Below, piece after piece: positions 17,786-28,033 of a stretch of 64,000 nucleotides of DNA. Numbering within the stretch: position 1 is the first letter of the stretch; each line of letters begins with the position of its first letter. The notes under the pieces are model-generated. The model did no database searches. It worked only from the letters and a program-made list of their open reading frames with translations, and was not told where the DNA came from. The position numbers and the translations under genes were made by a program. Source of the DNA: an uncultured Clostridia bacterium (lineage in GTDB: Bacteria; Bacillota; Clostridia; Christensenellales; UBA3700); the NCBI GenBank assembly GCA_948471525.1, contig CAOKSY010000002.1, positions 62,001-126,000 of the forward strand, read 5' to 3'.

Positions 17786-19039
17786 ATGAACAAAATATAT
17801 AGATTTCCGAGCGGATTGAGACTTGCGTATAAATACTCGCCGTCGGTAAGATCGGTGGGAATAGCAGTGATGACGGGCGTGGGAAGCGGTAATGAAACGC
17901 CTGCAAACAACGGTATATCTCATTTTATCGAGCATATGTATTTTAAGGGTACGAAGAATAAGAGCGCGTTTGAGATTGTAGAATACGTGGACGGGATAGG
18001 CGCGCAGATCAATGCTTTTACGTCCAAACAGACCACTTGTTTTTATACGCTTTCGATAGATTCCAGAGCCGACGATTGCGCCAGAATTCTCAGCGAGATA
18101 CTGTTTGAGTCCACTTTTGACGAGCAGGATATGGAAAGAGAAAAGGGCGTCGTATTGGAAGAAATATCAATGTGCGAAGACGATAATTCGGACATCGTAT
18201 TGGACCTTTTGGCAGAGGGATATTTTGGAAAAAATCCGTTGGGTATGACAATTCTCGGTGAGAGAAAGAATATAAAAAGCTTTACCCGTGACGATTTGAT
18301 CGATTATATAGGAAAAAATTACTGCGCGGAAAGCAGCGTCGTCTCTATAGTGGGCAACATATCTTTCGATAAGGCGAAGGATATGATCGAGAAATATTTC
18401 GAAGGTAAATTTTCTTCCAACTGTAAAAGGAGTTGGCAGGATACTCGTCACGAGACCAAGCCATCTAGAAAAAGCAAATTTAAGGATATCGAACAGTCCA
18501 ATATAGCGTTGGGATTTCCCGCATTTGAATACGACAGCAAGTTTACGATGGCGGAAATGCTTGTCAATACTATCGTGGGCGGCGGAATGAGCTCTAGACT
18601 TTTTCAGGAAGTGAGAGAGAAGAGAGGGCTTGCGTACAATGTATATACGTACAATTCTTCGTATGTGAACAACGGATTGCTCTCGCTATATATAGGAACC
18701 AACGTAGAGTCGGTCAAGAAGGCTGTGGACTGTACGGTCGATTTGATAGAAGAACTCAGAAAAAACGGGCTTACAAGGAGAGAATTGGAGCGCGGAATTG
18801 AGCAGTTGAAGGGATCGTACGTATTGGGACAGGAGAGTACGGGGGTAGTGATGAGAGTTAATGCGAAAAACGTGCTTTTCTCAGATAAACTCTTCGATAT
18901 AGACGAGAAAATAAAAGAGATAGAAAATATTACGCTTGCGCAGACAAAAGAGGTCATAGATTATTCTTACGATCTTTCTAAGGCGTCGCTCGCTTATATA
19001 GGCAAGAAACCTAATTGCGATATAGACAAACTTATTTGA
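17786..19039 (+). CDS. mlpA: M16 family zinc metallopeptidase (MlpA/YmxG-like)
   Basis: A 417-residue processing-peptidase-like enzyme. The inverted zinc motif H-F-I-E-H is at residues 46-50 and the third ligand Glu lies in V-L-E-E-I-S near 125. The inactive-like C-terminal half has G-G-G-M-S-S-R-L-F-Q-E-V-R-E near 265, the substrate-binding part of the clamshell. The Bacillus homologue is cytoplasmic and follows ylxY. GAGAGG lies about eight bases before the ATG. The gene ends in a clear terminator. Confidence 0.93.
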   Translation: MNKIYRFPSGLRLAYKYSPSVRSVGIAVMTGVGSGNETPANNGISHFIEHMYFKGTKNKSAFEIVEYVDGIGAQINAFTSKQTTCFYTLSIDSRADDCARILSEILFESTFDEQDMEREKGVVLEEISMCEDDNSDIVLDLLAEGYFGKNPLGMTILGERKNIKSFTRDDLIDYIGKNYCAESSVVSIVGNISFDKAKDMIEKYFEGKFSSNCKRSWQDTRHETKPSRKSKFKDIEQSNIALGFPAFEYDSKFTMAEMLVNTIVGGGMSSRLFQEVREKRGLAYNVYTYNSSYVNNGLLSLYIGTNVESVKKAVDCTVDLIEELRKNGLTRRELERGIEQLKGSYVLGQESTGVVMRVNAKNVLFSDKLFDIDEKIKEIENITLAQTKEVIDYSYDLSKASLAYIGKKPNCDIDKLI

Positions 19040-19070
19040 TTGTTTTTTATTGGTATAAAAATCAGCAAGG

Positions 19071-19095
19071 AAGATAGGTATATGCCTATCTTTTT
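19071..19095 (+). terminator. Rho-independent terminator after mlpA
   Basis: AAGATAGG / CCTATCTT stem with a TATATG loop running into five T. Confidence 0.9.
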
Positions 19096-19246
19096 GTACG
19101 CGTCTTAATTTAGCTCGAAAAAAGATGATGATGCAATTTAATCATTATTTCTTATGTTGTGTGTAAATTCTTACACAATTCGGTCAATGTTTTAACAAAT
19201 GCTTATATATACGCGCGCTACATAAGAATTATTAAATAAAAAAATA

Positions 19247-19275
19247 TTGTAATTCGATATTAATTGTGCTATAAT
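19247..19275 (+). promoter_or_regulatory. Putative sigma-A promoter of ftsK
   Basis: TTGTAA (19247-19252), 17-bp spacer and TATAAT (19270-19275), 30 bp before the start. Confidence 0.65.
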
Positions 19276-19304
19276 CTAAAATGAGATTATAAGGAGATAA
19301 TTTG

Positions 19305-22300
19305 ATGTCAAGAACTCAGGAAGAGAATAATCAGAACAAAAGAAATAAGTCCAGCCGAGCAAACGGAATAGTAATTACGATTTTATTTGCGGCGTTGGAT
19401 TTGATACTTCTGGGCGTATTCGGAAAAGCCGGTAAAGTATTGATGGATTTTTTTGTGGGTACGTTCGGTTATGCTGTCTACGGATATAGTTTTGCGCTTA
19501 CTCTTTTGGGTATTTTTATGTGTATGAACGTAAAGCACAAGCAGTCCTTTAAAATTATTTTGCTGTACGTCGTGATCGCCGCATTGGTGATAATGTTTGC
19601 TCATATTCTCGTGTCGCATAACTATGCGCTCGACGGTTGGGGCAACTATATAAAGCAGTCGTATCAGAGCGCAAACACTGCCGGCGGAGCGATCGCAAGT
19701 ATCTTTTTATATCCGTTTGCGACAAAAAAAATTTATATTCTCAGTCTCGTTGCGGGAGGAATATTGACGGTTGGTTTTATCGTTATCGCAATCTTACTGC
19801 AAGTAAATATAAATATCCATCTTGAGAGATTTTCTTTTGGCAAGAAAGGAAAAGTTACCAGCGGACAAAATGCAAATGTGGGAATGTTCGACGTGGATTA
19901 TAATGCAGACAACGGAGTATATCTCAGAAATCAGACGGTCGACGGCCGCGATATGGGAGAACGTTTGACTGCGAAGGGAAGAAGAAAAGGCGGACTTGAC
20001 AACTATGTGCCGATAGACCGTCTCAACGTGTCGGAAGAACAGAATTTTGAATTCTATACCGACAGCGTGCCCGAAGAATACACGGACGACAGCGCAAGGC
20101 TTATTTTGGATACGGAAGAAGTGAGGAGCGAGCTCGACAGAAGCGGTCTTATATATGCAAAAGACGATATTGTACAAGACGATTCTATCGATATATCGCA
20201 AGCGCAGAGGGACATTTTCGGAATAGACGGCGGACAGCGTTTTAATGTGATAGACGAGGGCATACAAAATAATGCTCTTGAATCAAACGACGCTTCGCAA
20301 AAAATCGACGCGTCAAAATATGAAGGTTTTTCTACCAATGAAAGACTTCGTATAATTGCCGAAAACGAGAGACTGTCCAAGATGGTAAAGAGAGAAGAGA
20401 GTCTTCCCGAAAGCATAAAGAGAGAAGAAAAACATACCTCTTTCAGCGATAAACTCAAGAGTATTCTCAATAAGGGCGGAGAAGTCAAGAAAGAGGAAGA
20501 CAAGACTTTCGACTTTGACTTCGGATCGCTCAAAGATGTGAAAGATAAAAAGGTCGAGTCGGACGAAATAAAGAACGATATCCTGCCTGAAAACAAGATA
20601 TCCGAGCCTGAAAAGCCCGCTAGATCCGTAGAGGATAAATCCGAGAAGAGTCAGCCCGAATCTATGGATGAGTTTATCGCAAAGATGAACAAACAGAAAC
20701 AGCAACAGGACAAGCCTGTGATCAACAACTATAAGGTCACTGAAAATATCCAGCCGAAGACGGAAACCCAACCTACAGACGGGTATTTTAAAAAGACGTT
20801 CGATCCAAAGCCTATCACTCCGATCACGCCTACTCCCAGGCAGCCTGTAAATAACGCTGCGGATAAAAAGACCGGCGCAGTCGAAGAGATTAAAAAGCAG
20901 GCGGAAGAGGAGAAGAAAGTCGAAGAAAAGCCGGCTGAAAAAGTAAAAAGAAGTCCGTATGTCCCTCCGAGTATCGAAAACCTCAAAGACTATATCGACG
21001 TCGCTGATTTTTCGGAAGATTATAACGAAAAGGCTAAGATCATTGAGAATACTTACGCGAATTTCGGTATCGAAGTGCACGTGAAGAATATAGTCAGCGG
21101 ACCTGCGGTCACAAGATTTGAATTCGAGATTCCCGCTACTATTCCCGTAGACAGAATACCTCAAAAGTCGAAGAACGTGCTTATGGCGCTTGCCGTAACG
21201 TCGTTGAGAATAGAGGCTCCGATCCCGGGAAAATCGCTTTGCGGAATAGAGATACCGAACGCAAAGAGAAAAACGGTCGGACTAAAAGAATTTATCGTCA
21301 GCGACGAATTTAAAAATAAGAAGGGCGGACTTTGCTTCGCTTTGGGTAAAGATATAGACAACAACTGCCATTATGAGGATCTTACTGATTTCCCGCACGG
21401 TCTTATAGCCGGCGGTACCGGTAGCGGTAAGTCTGTATGTCTCAACACTATGCTTTGCTCGCTTATATACAAATATTCGCCCGAGCAGTTGAGGATCATA
21501 CTAGTCGATCCCAAGCGCGTAGAATTTGGAAAATATAAGGAACTTCCGCATTTGCTTACGCCAAAAATCTACAATACTCCAAAAGAGTCTCTTAATATAC
21601 TGAGATGGCTCGTAGAGGAGATGACGAGAAGATATACGCTTTTCGAGCAGTATTTTGTAAACAAGATATCTACTTACAATTCGCTCGACGAAGTAATAGC
21701 CGACGAAAAGACAATACCTTATATCGTGACCATAATCGACGAGGTGGGCGATATTATGGTGAGCGAATTTGCAAAAGAATTTGAAAATTTGGTGCTCACG
21801 CTGACGCAGAAGGCGCGCGCCTGCGGCATACATTTGATACTTGCCACGCAGAGACCGTCGGTAGACGTCATTACTGGTACGATAAAAGTCAATTTGCCTA
21901 CGCGTATAGCGTTTGCCGTTACGTCGGGCGTTGACAGTAAGACGATACTTGACTCCATAGGCGCGGAAGATCTGCTGGGTAAAGGCGATATGCTTTTCAA
22001 GACAACGAAGTCAAGATATCTCGAGCGTCTCCAAAATCCGTTTATCGACGATATAGAAATAAAAAATATAATGGTCGATATAACACAGCATAACAAGGCT
22101 TATTACGATGAGAACGTGATCAAGCAGATCACCGCGATAGAAGAGCCGCCGAAGAAGGAAGATCCGCTTGCGGTCAAGAATATCAAGGAATTCGATTTCC
22201 CCGACGATCTGTGTCCCGACGTCTTGAGAAGGATAGCGGGCAGCGATAAAGTGTCGATATCTTCGCTTCAGAGAATGTTCTCTATAGGCTTCTCGCGAGG

Positions 22301-22442
22301 CGGTAAGATCTACGACTGGCTTATGGCAAACAATTATATAGAAAAACTTGCCGAGAATAAATGCGTTTGCAGGCTTTCTCCCGATCAGGTTGAGGAGATC
22401 ATAGAGAACGCGCGCAATGCGCAAGACGGCGAAGATGAATAA
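19305..22442 (+). CDS. ftsK: FtsK/SpoIIIE-family DNA translocase
   Basis: This 1045-residue motor pumps chromosomal DNA through the closing septum, during division or into the forespore. Four membrane helices occupy residues about 22-180. A long charged linker (about 190-560), rich in Lys, Glu and Asp, follows, then the alpha/beta motor with Walker A G-G-T-G-S-G-K-S near 702 and L-A-T-Q-R-P-S near 845, and a C-terminal gamma winged helix (about 965-1035) of the type that reads the orienting DNA sequences. ATG 19305 follows AAGGAG (19291-19296); a TTG one codon earlier is less likely. Whether it serves division, sporulation or both cannot be told. Confidence 0.94.
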   Translation: MSRTQEENNQNKRNKSSRANGIVITILFAALDLILLGVFGKAGKVLMDFFVGTFGYAVYGYSFALTLLGIFMCMNVKHKQSFKIILLYVVIAALVIMFAHILVSHNYALDGWGNYIKQSYQSANTAGGAIASIFLYPFATKKIYILSLVAGGILTVGFIVIAILLQVNINIHLERFSFGKKGKVTSGQNANVGMFDVDYNADNGVYLRNQTVDGRDMGERLTAKGRRKGGLDNYVPIDRLNVSEEQNFEFYTDSVPEEYTDDSARLILDTEEVRSELDRSGLIYAKDDIVQDDSIDISQAQRDIFGIDGGQRFNVIDEGIQNNALESNDASQKIDASKYEGFSTNERLRIIAENERLSKMVKREESLPESIKREEKHTSFSDKLKSILNKGGEVKKEEDKTFDFDFGSLKDVKDKKVESDEIKNDILPENKISEPEKPARSVEDKSEKSQPESMDEFIAKMNKQKQQQDKPVINNYKVTENIQPKTETQPTDGYFKKTFDPKPITPITPTPRQPVNNAADKKTGAVEEIKKQAEEEKKVEEKPAEKVKRSPYVPPSIENLKDYIDVADFSEDYNEKAKIIENTYANFGIEVHVKNIVSGPAVTRFEFEIPATIPVDRIPQKSKNVLMALAVTSLRIEAPIPGKSLCGIEIPNAKRKTVGLKEFIVSDEFKNKKGGLCFALGKDIDNNCHYEDLTDFPHGLIAGGTGSGKSVCLNTMLCSLIYKYSPEQLRIILVDPKRVEFGKYKELPHLLTPKIYNTPKESLNILRWLVEEMTRRYTLFEQYFVNKISTYNSLDEVIADEKTIPYIVTIIDEVGDIMVSEFAKEFENLVLTLTQKARACGIHLILATQRPSVDVITGTIKVNLPTRIAFAVTSGVDSKTILDSIGAEDLLGKGDMLFKTTKSRYLERLQNPFIDDIEIKNIMVDITQHNKAYYDENVIKQITAIEEPPKKEDPLAVKNIKEFDFPDDLCPDVLRRIAGSDKVSISSLQRMFSIGFSRGGKIYDWLMANNYIEKLAENKCVCRLSPDQVEEIIENARNAQDGEDE

Positions 22443-22482
22443 CGGGGAACACAAGAGGAAAGAGTTTTAGGAGTAATTTATT

Positions 22483-23109
22483 ATGGGTAAAAATTCAATG
22501 TTGACATTACCTACAAAGATAACGATAGTAAGACTGGTTATGATACCGTTGTTATTGGTGAGTTATTGTCTTCAACCGCTGTATGAATATCTTTTTATCG
22601 TTACCGCGCTATTGTTTATATTGGCGTCGATGACAGATTATTTGGACGGGCATATTGCGAGAAAGTATAATATGGTCAGCGATCTGGGTAAACTGTTGGA
22701 TCCTATTGCGGATAAAGTCTTGGTTGCGGCGGCATTGTTTATAGTTATTGACGGCAATTATATTCCCGAGATCATGTACATAGAATTGATTTGTACGGTT
22801 ATCATAATTGCAAGAGAGTTTATGATAGGCGTATTAAGACAGGTTGCCGCGCTCAAAGGAGTAGCTTTGGCGGCTGATAAACTCGGAAAAATAAAGACTG
22901 CCAGCACTATGTTTGCGTTGACGTTTTTGTTGTGTTCTAAACACAACGGTACGGTATTTGAAATATTTAGATATATCGGCACGGCTTTGTTTTTGATCGC
23001 GACGATAGTTACCGTAGTGTCCGGCGTCAATTATTTGGTAAGAAACAAACAGTTGTTTGCCGGTTCGACAGAAGACGTCGACGATAGAGACGAGGGCAAA
23101 GGAATATGA
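22483..23109 (+). CDS. pgsA: CDP-diacylglycerol-glycerol-3-phosphate 3-phosphatidyltransferase
   Basis: PgsA (208 aa) makes phosphatidylglycerophosphate, the committed step to phosphatidylglycerol. The CDP-alcohol phosphotransferase motif D-x2-D-G-x2-A-R-x8-G-x3-D-x3-D is complete from D-Y-L-D-G-H-I-A-R near residue 62 to the last Asp near 85. Four to five membrane helices are visible. AGGAG at 22470-22474 gives the start. It overlaps rimO by four bases; pgsA beside rimO, cinA and recA is a common Firmicutes neighbourhood. Confidence 0.95.
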   Translation: MGKNSMLTLPTKITIVRLVMIPLLLVSYCLQPLYEYLFIVTALLFILASMTDYLDGHIARKYNMVSDLGKLLDPIADKVLVAAALFIVIDGNYIPEIMYIELICTVIIIAREFMIGVLRQVAALKGVALAADKLGKIKTASTMFALTFLLCSKHNGTVFEIFRYIGTALFLIATIVTVVSGVNYLVRNKQLFAGSTEDVDDRDEGKGI

Positions 23110-24431
23110 AAATAGGAGTCATATCTCTCGGTTGCGATAAAAACAGGATAGATAGCGAAAATATGCTCGCGTATCTAAAAAAAGACGGATATGAGTTGAC
23201 AGGCGAACCTGCGGAAGCCGATATCATTATTATAAACACCTGCGGATTTATTGACAGCGCCAAGCAAGAGGCGATAGATACCATACTCGAAATGGCAGAA
23301 TATAAGAAGGATAAGTGCAGATTTCTTGTCGTCACAGGCTGTCTGTCGCAGAGATATATGGACGAGCTCTCGGAAGAATTTCCCGAAGTGGATATGTTTT
23401 TGGGTACGGCAGGATATCACAATTTGCCTGAGTTTATCAAAGATATGGTCGAAGGTAAAGGAAAGCGTTGTCATACTAACGACAAGGATCACAGGCATTT
23501 TTCATCCGACAGAGTGTTGACTACGCCTTATCACTATGCTTATCTTAAGATAGCCGAGGGATGCGACAACAGATGTACCTACTGCGCGATACCTTATATA
23601 AGAGGAAAATATACGTCGAGACCGATAGAGGATATAGTCGATGAGGCGCGGACGCTTATTGCCGAATACGGTATCAAAGAGTTGATCTTGGTCGCTCAAG
23701 ACGTGTCCAGATACGGCAAAGATATATACGGAGAAATCAAACTTATAGAATTGCTTGACGAGTTGTCGAAATTAGACGCGGATTGGATAAGACTGCTATA
23801 TCTCTATCCAGAACTTGTGTACGAAAAGTTGATAGACTATATGGCGGCTAATCCTAAGATTTGCAAGTACGTAGATATACCTTGTCAGCATATTAGCGAT
23901 AATATACTCAAACTTATGAACAGGCGCGTTAGTAAAAAGCAGATCGTCGACCTGGTCAAGATGATAAGGAGCAAAGGGGACTTTACTATACGGTCTACGT
24001 TTATAGTAGGATTTCCTCGCGAGAGCGAAGATGATTTTGCGCAGCTCGAAGAGTTTATTTCCGCGGCGGAGTTAGATAGATGCGGATTTTTTGCTTATTC
24101 TCAGGAAGACGGCACGCCTGCGGCGAGATTGAGCGGACAGATCGACGAAAGCGTAAAACTCGCAAGACAGGAGAGGCTGTATACTTTGCAAGAAGATGTG
24201 ATGACGCGCAGACTTAAAGCCCGCTTGGGAAGCGAAGTGGACGTGTTATACGAGGGGATCGATTACGATCTGCAGACTTTTTACGGCAGAAGTATGTACG
24301 ACGCACCCGAGATAGATACAAAAGTGTACTTTATCTCCGATACACCGTTGGAGATAGGAAAAATATACAAAGTCAGACTTGAGGAATTAAACGGCGCCGA
24401 TTACTTTGGAAGAGTGGTCGAAAGGGGGTAA
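23106..24431 (+). CDS. rimO: Ribosomal protein S12 methylthiotransferase RimO
   Basis: RimO (441 aa) adds a methylthio group to an Asp of ribosomal protein S12 using two 4Fe-4S clusters. The N-terminal cluster cysteines are in S-L-G-C-D-K-N near 10, N-T-C-G-F near 46 and V-T-G-C-L near 79. The radical SAM motif C-D-N-R-C-T-Y-C is near 152-159. A TRAM domain forms the last 65 residues. The S-L-G-C-D-K-N-x-x-D-S-E pattern separates RimO from the tRNA enzyme MiaB. ATG overlaps the pgsA stop. Confidence 0.95.
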   Translation: MKIGVISLGCDKNRIDSENMLAYLKKDGYELTGEPAEADIIIINTCGFIDSAKQEAIDTILEMAEYKKDKCRFLVVTGCLSQRYMDELSEEFPEVDMFLGTAGYHNLPEFIKDMVEGKGKRCHTNDKDHRHFSSDRVLTTPYHYAYLKIAEGCDNRCTYCAIPYIRGKYTSRPIEDIVDEARTLIAEYGIKELILVAQDVSRYGKDIYGEIKLIELLDELSKLDADWIRLLYLYPELVYEKLIDYMAANPKICKYVDIPCQHISDNILKLMNRRVSKKQIVDLVKMIRSKGDFTIRSTFIVGFPRESEDDFAQLEEFISAAELDRCGFFAYSQEDGTPAARLSGQIDESVKLARQERLYTLQEDVMTRRLKARLGSEVDVLYEGIDYDLQTFYGRSMYDAPEIDTKVYFISDTPLEIGKIYKVRLEELNGADYFGRVVERG

Positions 24432-24433
24432 TT

Positions 24434-25141
24434 ATGATAGAAACTTGCAAAAATTACTGCGTGCTCAAGGCGTTCGATATCGACGGTGATATGCTTGCCA
24501 AATGCAGAGAATTTGCCAATGCCGACGGCGTAAGTCTCGACTTCAAACAGCAAAATCTCGATTGTAAGCTTACGTTGGTAAACAAAAGCGCCAGCGATAT
24601 CGTATTTCAGCGCATACTCGATTCTATATTGGAATTGCTCAAAGACAACGTGTATGCAAATTACGATACGACATTGGAACAGTGCGTGATAGAAAACGCC
24701 AGAGAAAAAGGCGCTAAGATCGCGGTCGCCGAGTCGTTGACGGGCGGAATGATATGTTCGAGATTGGTCAACGTGCCCGGCAGTAGCAGCGTTCTTTATG
24801 AAGGTTTCGTCACTTACGATGCGTCCGCCAAAGTGAGAAGGTTGCACGTAAAACTCGCGACGATCGAAGAATTCGGAGTGGCAAGCGAAGAGGTCGCGAA
24901 AGAAATGGCGCAAGGATTGCTTGAGAATAAGGAGATCGATTTTGCAATATCTACGACCGGTTGCGCAGGTCCTCAGAGCGACGAATACGACACGCCGGTA
25001 GGATTGTCGTATATAGGCATAGGCAATAGAGACGATATCGTCGTATACGATACCTTCTTCGATAAGGATAGAAACGAGATAAGAAAATGTGTGACCAATA
25101 CGGCTTTGTATTTGGCGCTTAAGAATATAAAAGAACTATAA
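24434..25141 (+). CDS. CinA C-terminal (PncC-type) protein lacking the MoCF domain
   Basis: A 235-residue protein whose last 160 residues form a CinA C-terminal domain, a nicotinamide-mononucleotide amidohydrolase in characterised PncC enzymes. Motifs are A-E-S-L-T-G-G near 96, G-x-V-T-Y near 122 and G-C-A-G-P near 175. Residues 1-75 resemble the small KH-like linker domain of full CinA, while the roughly 170-residue N-terminal MoCF domain is absent. It keeps the classic cinA place just before recA. AGGGGGTAATT precedes the ATG. In pneumococci cinA and recA are co-expressed. Confidence 0.85.
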   Translation: MIETCKNYCVLKAFDIDGDMLAKCREFANADGVSLDFKQQNLDCKLTLVNKSASDIVFQRILDSILELLKDNVYANYDTTLEQCVIENAREKGAKIAVAESLTGGMICSRLVNVPGSSSVLYEGFVTYDASAKVRRLHVKLATIEEFGVASEEVAKEMAQGLLENKEIDFAISTTGCAGPQSDEYDTPVGLSYIGIGNRDDIVVYDTFFDKDRNEIRKCVTNTALYLALKNIKEL

Positions 25142-25153
25142 GACGAGGTAATT

Positions 25154-26158
25154 ATGGAAAAGAAGAATGTAGACAAAGAAAAGTCGGAACTTATCGCGGA
25201 CGCGATAGCGAAAATAGAAAAACAGTACGGTAAAGGCTCTATTATCAAATTGGGCGATAAGGAAATCGAACAGATAGACGTGATAAGCACAGGCTGTCTT
25301 ACTTTGGATATGGCGCTTGGAGTAGGCGGTTTGCCTAAGGGCAGGATCATAGAAATTTACGGACCTGAATCTTCGGGTAAAACTACGGTTGCATTACATA
25401 CGATCGCCGCTTGTCAAGCAGCGGGCGGACTGGCGGCGTTTGTAGACGCCGAGCACGCTCTCGATCCTATATATGCGGAAAAATTGGGCGTAAACGTCAA
25501 AGAACTCTATGTCAGCCAACCTGACGACGGCGAGCAGGCGCTCGATATCGTCGAGACGATGGTACGCAGTAACGCAATGGATATTATAGTTGTCGATTCG
25601 GTAGCGGCGCTCACTCCGAAGGCGGAAATAGACGGAGAAATGGGACAGGCGGTAGTCGGTCTTCAGGCAAGACTTATGTCTCAGGCGGCGAGAAAACTCA
25701 CCGCGGCTATCAATAAGACGAAAACTTGCGTAGTATTTATAAATCAGTTGAGAGAAAAGGTCGGAGTTATGTTCGGCAATCCCGAAGTTACTCCCGGCGG
25801 AAAGGCTTTGAAATTCTATTCCAGTATCAGAATAGAAGTGAGGAAAGGCGACGCTATCAAGGACGGTAGCGAGTTTATAGGCAACAGAGCAAAGGCAAAA
25901 GTGGTCAAAAACAAAGTTGCGCCTCCGTTCAGAACTGCAGAATTCGATATTATATACGGCAAAGGTATTTCAAATAACGGCTGTCTTGTCGATGTGGGAG
26001 TAAGTATGGATATACTCAAGAAGAGCGGTTCGTGGATAAGCTATAACGACGAGAAGATAGGTCAGGGAAGAGATAAGACGATCCAATATCTTGAGGATAA
26101 TCCCGAAGTTGCTTTGGAGATTCAGAACAAAATCATGATGAAAGCGAGAGAAGAATAA
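25154..26158 (+). CDS. recA: Recombinase RecA
   Basis: RecA (334 aa) forms filaments on single-stranded DNA, drives strand exchange and triggers LexA cleavage. Walker A G-P-E-S-S-G-K-T is near residues 69-76, the signature A-L-K-F-Y-S-S-I-R near 216, and Walker B V-V-D-S-V-A near 146. The acidic C-terminal tail common in longer RecA proteins is nearly absent. GACGAGGTAATT lies before the ATG, 12 bp after the cinA-like gene. No LexA box could be assigned in front of it, which fits co-transcription from upstream. Confidence 0.98.
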   Translation: MEKKNVDKEKSELIADAIAKIEKQYGKGSIIKLGDKEIEQIDVISTGCLTLDMALGVGGLPKGRIIEIYGPESSGKTTVALHTIAACQAAGGLAAFVDAEHALDPIYAEKLGVNVKELYVSQPDDGEQALDIVETMVRSNAMDIIVVDSVAALTPKAEIDGEMGQAVVGLQARLMSQAARKLTAAINKTKTCVVFINQLREKVGVMFGNPEVTPGGKALKFYSSIRIEVRKGDAIKDGSEFIGNRAKAKVVKNKVAPPFRTAEFDIIYGKGISNNGCLVDVGVSMDILKKSGSWISYNDEKIGQGRDKTIQYLEDNPEVALEIQNKIMMKAREE

Positions 26159-26165
26159 CGCAATC

Positions 26166-26191
26166 GATAAGACGGAGGCATCCGTCTTATC
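26166..26191 (+). terminator. Terminator hairpin after recA
   Basis: Perfect 11-bp stem GATAAGACGGA / TCCGTCTTATC with a GGCA loop, followed by TAATTTTA. Confidence 0.8.
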
Positions 26192-26282
26192 TAATTTTAA
26201 GGTATTTATACAATATATTGTTGTCTATGTTTTAAATAATTCAATATATACCCAAAAAGTTGATATAATAATTCAATTACTA

Positions 26283-26312
26283 TTGACTTTATAATATGAA
26301 ATAGTCTATAAT
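26283..26312 (+). promoter_or_regulatory. Sigma-A promoter of rny
   Basis: TTGACT (26283-26288), 18-bp spacer and TATAAT (26307-26312). The transcript would start near 26319 and have a leader of about 50 bases. Confidence 0.8.
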
Positions 26313-26370
26313 TTAATTGCATAAATTTTTTTATGTCGTAACTTTAAAATTTAATATTAAGGAGGCAAAA

Positions 26371-27984
26371 ATGAAATTCGGAATGAATTGCTTAAATTTT
26401 CTCCTTGGGGTTGATGCGGGTATAGTAGTGGCGATTGCGATCGTCGTTGCCTTGGTAGGAATAGGCGGCGGCATCGGGCTCGGCATTTTGATATACAAGT
26501 CGTATGCAAAGAAGACGGTAGGCACTGTCAAAGAAGAATGCGAGCGCATAAAGAAGGATGCGCGCGAAGAGTCTAAGAACTATCTCAAGGAAGCTAAAAG
26601 CGAAGCAAAAGAAGAACAGCAAAGACTTTTTAAAGAAGTCGACAAAAAGTCGGAAGAGCAGAAGGCTGAAAATGCCAGAAACGAGCAGAGAATCGCTCAG
26701 AGAGAAGATCAGCTTGTCAGAAGAGAATTGGCAATAGACAGAAAGTCTGACGCTATCGACGAAAAGAAAAAACAGTTAGAAAACAAAGAAAGAGAACTCG
26801 ATAATATCGAGCAGGAATTGCAGAACGCTCATGCGAATATGCTTACGGAACTTGAGAAAGTGGCAAAACTTACTCAGAGCGAAGCAAAAGATATTCTTAT
26901 GAACGAACTCATCGAGGACGTCAAGAGAGACGCCGTAGCGATGGCGAAAGAGATCGAGCAGAAAGCAAAAGACGAAGCGGATAAAAAGGCTAAGAATATA
27001 ATCGGACTTGCCATACAGAGATGTTCGGCGGATCATGCGTCCGAAATCGCGGTTTCGGTCGTACCTCTTCCCAATGAGGATATGAAGGGCAGGCTGATAG
27101 GCAGAGTGGGCAGAAATATAAGAGCTATCGAAAATTCTACCGGCGTAGATTTGATAATAGACGATACTCCGGACGTAGTCACCGTATCAGGTTTCGATCC
27201 GGTAAGAAGAGAGATTGCAAAACTTACTATAGAAAAACTCGTTACCGACGGAAGAATACATCCGGCAAAGATCGAAGAGACTGTAGAAAAGGTAAAGAGA
27301 GATATCGAGCAACAGATGAAAGAGGCGGGCGAGAACGCTGCGTTCGATGCAAACGTATACGGCTTGCATCCTGAGATCATCAAACTCTTGGGTAGATTAA
27401 AGTACCGTACCAGTTACGGTCAGAACGTACTCAACCACTCGCTTGAAGTGAGTTATATAGCAGGTATGATGGCGGCCGAACTTGGTGCTGACGTAAAGGT
27501 CGCAAAGAGAGCGGGTTTGTTGCACGATATAGGTAAAGCAGTAGACCATGAAGTAGAGGGTACTCACGTATCTATAGGCGTAGAGATCGCAAAGAAGTTT
27601 AAAGAACAAAGAAACGTTATTCATGCGATAGAAGCGCACCACGGCGACGTAGAGGCTACCACTTTGGAAGCGATAATCGTACAGGCCGCCGATTCGATAT
27701 CGGGAGCAAGACCCGGAGCGAGAAGAGAATCGCTTGAAAATTACGTAAGGAGACTTGAAAAGCTCGAAGGAGTTGCAAATTCTTTCGACGGAGTCGAACA
27801 GTCTTACGCTATACAGGCGGGCAGAGAGATCAGAGTCATTGTCAAGCCTGAAATAGTTAACGACGAAGCTACTACATTTATGGCAAAAGATATAGCCAAG
27901 AAGATCGAGGCGGAGTTGGATTACCCCGGACAGATCAAGGTAAACGTCATAAGAGAAGTCAGAAAAGTCGAATACGCAAAATAA
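26371..27984 (+). CDS. rny: Ribonuclease Y
   Basis: RNase Y (537 aa) is the membrane-bound endonuclease that starts mRNA decay in many Gram-positives. It has one membrane helix (about residues 13-38), a long charged coiled coil (about 45-215), a KH domain (about 225-290, with G-R-V-G-R-N-I-R) and an HD domain (L-L-H-D-I-G-K near 382). An in-frame ATG at 26317 would add 18 residues, but it overlaps the promoter's start region and lacks a ribosome site, while GGAGGC at 26361-26366 fits ATG 26371. rny after recA is a conserved order. Confidence 0.95.
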   Translation: MKFGMNCLNFLLGVDAGIVVAIAIVVALVGIGGGIGLGILIYKSYAKKTVGTVKEECERIKKDAREESKNYLKEAKSEAKEEQQRLFKEVDKKSEEQKAENARNEQRIAQREDQLVRRELAIDRKSDAIDEKKKQLENKERELDNIEQELQNAHANMLTELEKVAKLTQSEAKDILMNELIEDVKRDAVAMAKEIEQKAKDEADKKAKNIIGLAIQRCSADHASEIAVSVVPLPNEDMKGRLIGRVGRNIRAIENSTGVDLIIDDTPDVVTVSGFDPVRREIAKLTIEKLVTDGRIHPAKIEETVEKVKRDIEQQMKEAGENAAFDANVYGLHPEIIKLLGRLKYRTSYGQNVLNHSLEVSYIAGMMAAELGADVKVAKRAGLLHDIGKAVDHEVEGTHVSIGVEIAKKFKEQRNVIHAIEAHHGDVEATTLEAIIVQAADSISGARPGARRESLENYVRRLEKLEGVANSFDGVEQSYAIQAGREIRVIVKPEIVNDEATTFMAKDIAKKIEAELDYPGQIKVNVIREVRKVEYAK

Positions 27985-27992
27985 TTGTTTTT

Positions 27993-28023
27993 AAAGAGCG
28001 TCTAGTCAAGGCGCTCTTTTTTT
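27993..28023 (+). terminator. Rho-independent terminator after rny
   Basis: AAAGAGCG / CGCTCTTT stem followed by seven or more T. It separates rny from the convergent minus-strand gene. Confidence 0.9.
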
Positions 28024-28033
28024 GCGTTTTTTA

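Noticed and set aside
19071..19301. Extra small gene between mlpA and ftsK
   Set aside because: The interval holds a terminator and a promoter; short open frames there have no ribosome site.
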